From NCBI GenBank assembly GCA_945787305.1, contig CALZIH010000072.1, positions 1-11,166 on the forward strand: a stretch of 11,166 nucleotides of DNA. The letters run 5' to 3'. The position numbers and the translations under genes are program-made. Shown piece after piece: positions 6,703 through 11,166 of this stretch. The notes under the pieces are model-generated. The model worked only from the letters and a program-made list of their open reading frames with translations, was not told where the DNA came from and made no database searches. Position 1 is the stretch's first letter. Each line of letters begins with the position of its first letter. This DNA is from an uncultured Desulfobulbaceae bacterium. GTDB lineage: Bacteria; Desulfobacterota; Desulfobulbia; Desulfobulbales; Desulfobulbaceae.

Positions 6703-8784
6703 ATGAAACGCAATCTTTTTGGCGCAATTTTAGACAGGGTGTCACCGCCCGAGGGATTGCTGTTGCTGGTCCTTGCCGTCATTATTGGTGCAAGCACCGG
6801 ATGTGCGGCTGTTTTTTTCATTCATCTCATTGATGTTATTCAAAACGGAGCCTACACTTCCATTACATTGTTCTTTCCCTTTATTGGGGTCTGGAGTTAT
6901 GTGCTTGTCCCGGTGGCCGGGGCTTTGCTGGTCGGCCCTCTCATTGCCTGGTTTGCCCGAGAGGCAAAAGGACACGGAGTGCCCGAGGTCATGCAGGCCC
7001 TGGTCATGCGAGGTGGTCGTATCAGGCCCAGGGTTGCACTGGCTAAGATTACTGCCTCGGCTCTTTGTATCGGCACAGGAGGATCCGCCGGTCGTGAAGG
7101 ACCAATTGTACAGGTCGGAGCAGCCCTTGGTTCGGTTACCGGACAGGTTCTGCACCTTTCCGATGAGCGTATAAAAAATCTTGTTTCCTGTGGTGCCGCT
7201 GCCGGAATTGCAGCCACCTTTAACGCTCCCATTGCCGGGGTGGCTTTTGCCATTGAGGTGTTGATGAGTGAACTGCAGGTACGGATGTTCGGCAATGTCG
7301 TCATTTCCGCCGTTTCCGCATCCATTATCAGTCAGATGTTTCTTGGTGACCGGCCTGCCTTTTCCGTACCTTCCTTTACCTTGGAATCGCCGTTATCCTT
7401 GTTGTTCTTTCTTTTACTTGGCCTGGTCAGTGCTCTTGCGGGAATAATGTTTATTCGCATGCTGGGCTGGTTCGAAGAAAAGTTTGATAACTGGCGCTTT
7501 CCCCTGGCACTGAAACCCGCTGCCGGGGCCGTACTGCTTGGTCTGCTTGGAGTGCTGTATCTGCGACTTTCCGGTGTCGATTTTACCACCATTATCGGGA
7601 ATCAGTCTGAAAAAAACCTGTTAGAACACATTCCCCATCTCTACGGATCGGGTTTTGCCTTTATTGAAGAAGCCCTGCACGGCCAGGTTAACATGTCTCT
7701 CCTGGTGCTTTTGGTATTTCTCAAGCCGCTGGCCACTTCGTTTACTCTTGGCTCCGGCAATTCCGGCGGTGTTTTTGCGCCCTCCTTATTCACCGGTGCA
7801 ATGCTTGGCGGCGCAATGGGCGTAGTCTTTAACTGGCTGCATCCTGGGCTTGCCGGGCCGACCGGAGCCTATGCCCTTGTCGGTATGGCGGCAGTGTTTG
7901 CTGCAACTGCCAGGGCACCTCTTACAGCAATGCTCATAGTCTTTGAGATGAGCAATGATTACTCTATGATCCTTCCCTTGATGGTGGCCGCTGTTACAGC
8001 CAGCTACCTTGCGCAGACCCTATATCCCGAATCCATATACACCTGGAAACTCACTCGCCGTGGTATTCGCTTTTCCCAGGGACGTGATATGGATATCATG
8101 CAGAGCGTGCATGTTGGCGAGGTAATGAATACCAGTCCTCTCACTATTTTTGAGGATGAGTCGCTTGCTGAGTTGTATCGGAAGTTTCAGAAAACGAATT
8201 TTCTTGGTTTTCCGGTGGTGGACAAAGAGGGACTGCTCACCGGTATAGTTACCCTGCAGGACATGGAAAAAATTCTATCCCATGAGACCCTGAAATTGCG
8301 CAGCTTACGTGTCCAGGATGTCGCTGTTGCCGACCCGATTACAGTCTATGCCGATGAACCTATTTGGACCGCCATTCAAAAAATGGCACCACGGGATTTG
8401 GCTCGTTTGCCGGTTGTCAGTCGAGAAGGGAAAGGGCAGTTACGTGGCTTAATTAGTCGTAGCGATATTCTTCGAGCCTATGATGTAGGTATTGTCCGTA
8501 AACAGCGAGAACAGCTTCTTGATGATACGTCCTCTCTTCGAGAGGATAAGGTAAATGATTTTCTTGAATTTATGATCACCGCAGGCGATCAGGGCGTGCA
8601 TCGACAACTCAAGACGCTCGCTTTACCCCGCTCAGTAAACGTTGTTTCCGTTAAAAGGAAAGAAATCTTGCTCATTCCCAAGGGGGATACGTCATTTGAA
8701 CCCGGTGATATTATAACTCTTTTTGGTCATCGTAAGGCATTGGTCGATGCGCAGCGGGAGTTTACCGGGGATGGGAATGGGTAA
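6703..8784 (+). CDS. ClC-family chloride channel/antiporter with CBS pair and TrkA-C domain
   Basis: Integral membrane protein of 693 residues that moves chloride or another anion. The ClC core (about 15-445) shows the three selectivity segments: GHGVPEV (90-96), GSAGREGPIVQ with gating Glu132, and GGVFAPSL (355-362). His91 replaces the Ser of the GSGIP motif. In AFAIEVLM the position of the internal proton-transfer glutamate of E. coli ClC (E203) is Val186, as in ClC channels, so uncoupled conduction is possible. Two CBS domains follow (about 471-525, VGEVMNTSP..., and 537-597, VQDVAVADP...), then a TrkA-C/RCK-C-like domain (about 617-690) with VNVVSVKRKEILLIPKGDTSFEPGDIITLFG. These suggest gating by a nucleotide or other small ligand. 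The ATG at 6703 has no strong ribosome site, but the membrane domain begins soon after. Its TAA overlaps the ATG of the next gene by one base. Confidence 0.93.
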   Translation: MKRNLFGAILDRVSPPEGLLLLVLAVIIGASTGCAAVFFIHLIDVIQNGAYTSITLFFPFIGVWSYVLVPVAGALLVGPLIAWFAREAKGHGVPEVMQALVMRGGRIRPRVALAKITASALCIGTGGSAGREGPIVQVGAALGSVTGQVLHLSDERIKNLVSCGAAAGIAATFNAPIAGVAFAIEVLMSELQVRMFGNVVISAVSASIISQMFLGDRPAFSVPSFTLESPLSLLFFLLLGLVSALAGIMFIRMLGWFEEKFDNWRFPLALKPAAGAVLLGLLGVLYLRLSGVDFTTIIGNQSEKNLLEHIPHLYGSGFAFIEEALHGQVNMSLLVLLVFLKPLATSFTLGSGNSGGVFAPSLFTGAMLGGAMGVVFNWLHPGLAGPTGAYALVGMAAVFAATARAPLTAMLIVFEMSNDYSMILPLMVAAVTASYLAQTLYPESIYTWKLTRRGIRFSQGRDMDIMQSVHVGEVMNTSPLTIFEDESLAELYRKFQKTNFLGFPVVDKEGLLTGIVTLQDMEKILSHETLKLRSLRVQDVAVADPITVYADEPIWTAIQKMAPRDLARLPVVSREGKGQLRGLISRSDILRAYDVGIVRKQREQLLDDTSSLREDKVNDFLEFMITAGDQGVHRQLKTLALPRSVNVVSVKRKEILLIPKGDTSFEPGDIITLFGHRKALVDAQREFTGDGNG

Positions 8785-8978
8785 TGGTTGTGCAACCGAA
8801 AATGCAGAGAGGCATTTCATGTCGTAAATGCAGGTATTTTTATGTAACCTATGAGGTAAGACAACCCAACGGTTGCAGAGCCTATGGATTTAAAAGTAGG
8901 CAAATGCCGGCATATGTTGTCCTGCTTAGCTCGGGAGAACCCTGTAACCTGTTTGCCGTTCGCGAGACAAAAAAATAG
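8784..8978 (+). CDS. Small four-cysteine protein coupled to the ClC gene
   Basis: A 64-residue protein with Cys13-x2-Cys16 in SCRKCRYFYVTYE, then Cys31 in PNGCRAYGFKSRQMP and Cys54 in SSGEPCNLF. The spacing suggests a small zinc- or metal-binding fold. I recognise it as resembling a family of very short conserved bacterial proteins with C-x2-C-x-[HY]-[FY] and GCRAxGFKS signatures, sometimes misnamed uracil-DNA glycosylase in databases; no experimental role is known to me. The ATG (8784-8786) overlaps the TAA of the ClC gene by one base, a strong sign of co-translation, and G-rich sequence (GGGGATGGGAATGGG) precedes it. There is no signal peptide or membrane segment, so it is expected in the cytoplasm. 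Whether it works with the channel is only suggested by position. Confidence 0.8.
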   Translation: MVVQPKMQRGISCRKCRYFYVTYEVRQPNGCRAYGFKSRQMPAYVVLLSSGEPCNLFAVRETKK

Positions 8979-8997
8979 TAATCAGGAAAAAATCTTT

Positions 8998-9028
8998 TTG
9001 TAAGTCGGTAAGTTCGTGATAGTATAAC
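8998..9028 (+). promoter_or_regulatory. Weak promoter candidate before the DUF4388 gene
   Basis: TTGTAA (8998-9003) and TATAAC (9023-9028) are separated by 19 bases, longer than optimal. They lie in the 94-base gap between the Cys4 gene and the DUF4388-Roadblock gene, about 45 bases before its ATG. The AT-rich gap makes chance matches likely. It would make the Roadblock pair a separate transcript from the ClC genes. Confidence 0.22.
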
Positions 9029-9072
9029 TCTTAGATTCAGAAATATATTTCAAGAGAAAGAAGACTGTATAT

Positions 9073-9813
9073 ATGGGACAGAACGAACAAAACACTTCAG
9101 GCCAGATCGGTGGAGTATCCCTGGCCTCTTTTTTACAGATTCTTGAACAGGAAAGGAAAAGCTGCATTCTCAGTGTCCATTTCGATGGGCAAACGGGAAA
9201 TTTTTATTTTGACGACGGTGAGTTGATAGATGCTGAATACGGTGAAGAGGTTGGGCTGGAGGCGGTGTATGCTCTTCTCCACTGGAAGAATCCCTCTTTT
9301 CGTGTCAATGAGCCTGAGGACAGGATTCGGCGTTTTACCCAACCACTGGCTCATATTCTTCTGAATGCCGCAACCCGTCAAGATGAGGAGAATGACGCTG
9401 GTGAAGAGAATACAACTTCTCGTACAGAGGCACCTGTTGATCATGCTATATTGCAAGCACCGGGAGTAAAAAATAACCCGGCATTGCAACGACTCATTGC
9501 AACGATTGTCTCAATAGCCGAAGTAAAACATTATTATCTGCTCAGTCGTCAGGGCAAGGTCATCGTACAGTCATCAAAAAACACGAAGATTCCGGATTTT
9601 ATTACGTATTGCGTAGTGAGCGGAATTCAGATGCGCAAAGCTCTTGAGGTCAAAGGACCCCATCGAATTCAAATTTTATTAGAGAACGGCGAAATGCTCT
9701 TGATTCAACCTGGTGCCGGTATGATTATTGGGTTGCAGTTAGCAACCAGTGCATCTGTTCCAGAGGTTACTGCAAAATTACGCCCTGCTTTGAGTGGTCA
9801 GTCGGCGAGTTGA
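9073..9813 (+). CDS. DUF4388 (PATAN-like) and Roadblock/LC7 domain protein
   Basis: A 246-residue cytoplasmic protein with two parts. Residues 10-100 match the DUF4388 pattern: QIGGVSLASFLQILEQERKS, the strand pair LSVHFDGQTGNFYFDDGELIDAEYG, then GLEAVYALLHWKNPSFRV. Such domains occur in gliding, chemosensory and response-regulator proteins and are thought to mediate protein contacts. After an acidic linker (about 102-120), residues 135-240 look like a Roadblock/LC7 fold: NPALQRLIATIVSIAEVKHYYLLSRQGKVIVQSS, then LLENGEMLLIQPGAGMIIGLQL. Roadblock proteins such as MglB act on small Ras-like GTPases. There is no GTPase gene here. A purine-rich AGAGAAAGAAG stretch lies 8-18 bases before the ATG. 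The next gene, 93 bases on, carries another Roadblock-like domain, suggesting the two form a heteromeric complex (inference). Confidence 0.8.
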   Translation: MGQNEQNTSGQIGGVSLASFLQILEQERKSCILSVHFDGQTGNFYFDDGELIDAEYGEEVGLEAVYALLHWKNPSFRVNEPEDRIRRFTQPLAHILLNAATRQDEENDAGEENTTSRTEAPVDHAILQAPGVKNNPALQRLIATIVSIAEVKHYYLLSRQGKVIVQSSKNTKIPDFITYCVVSGIQMRKALEVKGPHRIQILLENGEMLLIQPGAGMIIGLQLATSASVPEVTAKLRPALSGQSAS

Positions 9814-9906
9814 AGCATTTTGGGCAACATGTTTGTATATCCAATAGTATTTTCAGATAGGTGAGATCGATCGTGCGCACTAAGACTGTCCACGGAATTA
9901 TTCGGT

Positions 9907-10653
9907 ATGTATAAATTATTACAAGAAATATCCGTTATACCCGGGGTGATCGGTTCCTGTATCTTTGAAAAAAATGAAGGGCCGATATGCAAGGACCTGC
10001 ACCCGATACTTTCAGAGGATCTCCTGCGCACCATCGGTGTCCACCTCGTCCGTCTTATTCAAATGAGTAAAATGGCGGAATTGTCAATCCAATCGAGTCA
10101 TTTTCGTTATGACAAGTATACGGTAGTCGGAATGCCACTGGAAACCGGTGCTGTCCTGTTGACTATTTGTGATTCCCATGCAAACTGTTCACTTGTTGCA
10201 ACCACCGCGGCGATGCTCGTCGTTGATATGCGTGAAGAACTTGATCGTGGAGCGACAAGAGCCGACGATAAAAGCAGCGAAGAAGCCCCCGAAAGCGACG
10301 ATGCCGAGATTGAAGTGGTCGAGGTTGATAATGCTGACATCGAAGTGGTAGAGGATGACGATTTAAACAGTGATGATCAGGCGTTAGCCGTTGATGAGGA
10401 CGACGCCGACATGCAATCGCTCTATGATGAGATTGAGCAGACCCTCGCAGGGGCGATAGGGCCTGTAGCAGGCCTGGTGATGCAGGATTATCTGGATAAA
10501 TGGAAAGAGAAGGGGCCTGCTGTTCCAGGCCGTCTTGATGAACTGGCGAAGATGCTGGAAGAGGAAATTGGAGATGATGAGCTGGCAAAAGATTTTGCTA
10601 ACAAAATTAAATCATCAAGTTTCTGGCTGGCTAACGCAATCGCAAAAAAATGA
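9907..10653 (+). CDS. Roadblock/LC7-like protein with acidic linker and helical C-terminal domain
   Basis: A 248-residue cytoplasmic protein in three parts. Residues 1-112 resemble Roadblock/LC7: a first helix LLQEISVIPGVIGSCIFEKNEG, central helix LLRTIGVHLVRLIQMS, strands FRYDKYTVVGMPLETGAVLLTIC and a final helix. Residues 113-170 are a highly acidic linker containing a near-duplicate ten-residue unit (AEIEVVEVDN / ADIEVVEDDD). Residues 171-248 form a predicted helical domain (LYDEIEQTLAGAIGPVAGLVMQDYL ... LDELAKMLEEEIGDDELAKDFANKI), resembling C-terminal modules I associate with bacterial signalling proteins such as kinases, though I cannot name it securely. The ATG at 9907 is the only reasonable start: an in-frame stop lies at 9862 and no ATG, GTG or TTG is closer. 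The ribosome site is poor (GGA about 9 bases upstream). Same direction as the DUF4388-Roadblock gene, 93 bases after it. Confidence 0.78.
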   Translation: MYKLLQEISVIPGVIGSCIFEKNEGPICKDLHPILSEDLLRTIGVHLVRLIQMSKMAELSIQSSHFRYDKYTVVGMPLETGAVLLTICDSHANCSLVATTAAMLVVDMREELDRGATRADDKSSEEAPESDDAEIEVVEVDNADIEVVEDDDLNSDDQALAVDEDDADMQSLYDEIEQTLAGAIGPVAGLVMQDYLDKWKEKGPAVPGRLDELAKMLEEEIGDDELAKDFANKIKSSSFWLANAIAKK

Positions 10654-10737
10654 AAGATTCAAATCTAATATTGTCTATAGTAACTCTTATCTAATCTGGC
10701 ACTTCAGATTATCAGTTGAGATCAAATCTGACAAATA

Positions 10738-10769
10738 ACAGGAAGAAACTTCAGTTTTCGCTTTCCTGT
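10738..10769 (+). terminator. Weak hairpin after the Roadblock gene
   Basis: ACAGGAA (10738-10744) pairs with TTCCTGT (10763-10769) across an 18-nt loop, 85 bases after the Roadblock stop. The following CAGTTCTTGTGCTTG is only loosely T-rich, so intrinsic termination is doubtful. No better candidate is seen closer to the gene. Confidence 0.22.
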
Positions 10770-10893
10770 CAGTTCTTGTGCTTGTCACCGGCTCCTTCTT
10801 AAAAATACCCCTTTTCACAAAACAGGTAATTTGACGAACTCGCAAAAAGTCGAAAACGCAAATTGCACAGTAGGGAAAAATAAGGAGTTATAA

Positions 10894-10930
10894 CCTGTCC
10901 CCCGTCGGTGGCGTGGCTTTTTACGACACC
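10894..10930. repeat. Copy 2 of the 37-bp dispersed repeat
   Basis: Matches 1505-1541 at 34 of 37 positions in the same orientation. Here it directly follows GGAGTTATAA and begins with CCTGTCCCCC, whose reverse complement GGGGACAGG resembles the ends of the inverted repeat at 11069-11157. This links the 37-bp repeat to a possible mobile-element boundary. Confidence 0.7.
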
Positions 10931-11068
10931 AATGATTTTTCCTATATGAAAAAGTTTGCTGCTGTGATTCAATGAAGGTAAACATCCGAGATTGTCAATG
11001 GGATAGCTGATTACCATCAAAGCTCAGCTGTTCCCACTTGGCGAGGGGACTGATTTTATTTTTCTACA

Positions 11069-11157
11069 CCGGGGACAGAATAATTTTCACCACAAAAATC
11101 TGTTTAACTCGTTGTTTCATATTAATATAAATAGAAAATAGTTAATCTGTCTCCCGG
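11069..11157. repeat. Imperfect inverted repeat, possible small non-autonomous element
   Basis: The left end CCGGGGACAGAATAA (11069-11083) and the reverse complement of the right end (CCGGGAGACAGATTAAC, from 11141-11157) match with one inserted base and one or two substitutions; both arms continue with a TTTTC after a short gap. The enclosed DNA is AT-rich and non-coding. GGGGACAG-type ends make me think of repeats associated with Y1/IS200-like transposases, but no transposase is present and this is a resemblance only. Confidence 0.35.
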
Positions 11158-11166
11158 ATTGGTGAA

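Larger units (their letters stand above)
10654..11166. other. 513-base gene-poor end region
   Basis: No convincing coding sequence is seen to the window edge. The region holds a 7-bp hairpin at 10738-10769, repeat copy 2 (10894-10930), and inverted GGGGACAG-type sequences at 10894-10902, 11071-11078 and 11147-11156. Base composition is more AT-rich than the genes. This looks like remnant mobile or repeat DNA rather than a regulatory leader, but a gene beginning beyond the edge could use its last part. Confidence 0.5.

Noticed and set aside
5749..6745. Long minus-strand open frames opposite argJ
   Set aside because: They overlap argJ, whose catalytic motifs and length are complete, and their translations show no domain; they are shadows of its codon use.
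10163..10588. Minus-strand 141-codon frame opposite the second Roadblock gene
   Set aside because: It arises from the Asp/Glu-rich linker read backwards, giving a biased His/Arg/Leu/Pro sequence with no ribosome site or domain.
10799..11020. Minus-strand open frame of 73 codons in the right-end region
   Set aside because: It runs across repeat copy 2 and the GGGGACAG-type sequence, has no recognisable domain, and is best explained as an accidental frame over repeat DNA.
1..11166. CRISPR array, tRNA, rRNA, toxin-antitoxin or defence genes
   Set aside because: No regularly spaced repeats, cloverleaf-like sequences or recognisable defence proteins were seen on either strand.

Overview
The window looks like ordinary chromosome from a Gram-negative bacterium of moderate GC content. 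The mix of genes (class I-like PPK2, an exported rhodanese-fold protein, a ClC channel with CBS and TrkA-C domains, DUF4388/Roadblock proteins) would fit Desulfobacterota, perhaps the Desulfobulbales. That placement is inferred from gene types and protein style only; no rRNA or other marker gene is present.

Layout. Bases 2-1443 (+) hold the 3' part of a MscS-type mechanosensitive channel gene with a one-base frameshift near 1001-1008. It ends at a hairpin/T-run that lies inside a 37-bp repeat, whose second copy is at 10894-10930. Facing it on the minus strand is a polyphosphate kinase 2 gene (1553-2470). After a 385-base divergent intergenic region comes a small exported rhodanese-like protein (2856-3296, +) with a structured 5' leader. 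A 550-base gene-free gap follows, with an intrinsic terminator and a REP/MITE-like palindrome. Next is a cardiolipin synthase gene on the minus strand (3847-5307), preceded by a possible 31-codon leader ORF. It is divergent from argJ (5450-6634, +).

The plus strand then continues with a ClC-family chloride channel/transporter (6703-8784), a 64-aa four-cysteine protein whose ATG overlaps the ClC stop (8784-8978), and two Roadblock/LC7 proteins: one DUF4388-Roadblock (9073-9813), one Roadblock-acidic linker-helical domain (9907-10653). The last 513 bases have no convincing gene but carry the second repeat copy and inverted GGGGACAG-type ends suggestive of a decayed or non-autonomous mobile element.

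How the genes relate. MscS, Cls and ClC all concern the envelope, ion balance or osmotic response, PPK2 concerns polyphosphate/nucleotide energy, and ArgJ concerns arginine synthesis. Apart from the ClC/Cys4 overlap and the Roadblock pair, I see no evidence that they form one pathway. I found no defence island, CRISPR array, tRNA, rRNA or clear new multi-gene system. The strongest leads are the Roadblock pair without a GTPase gene, the Cys4 protein coupled to ClC, the leader hairpin of the rhodanese-like gene, and the dispersed repeat.
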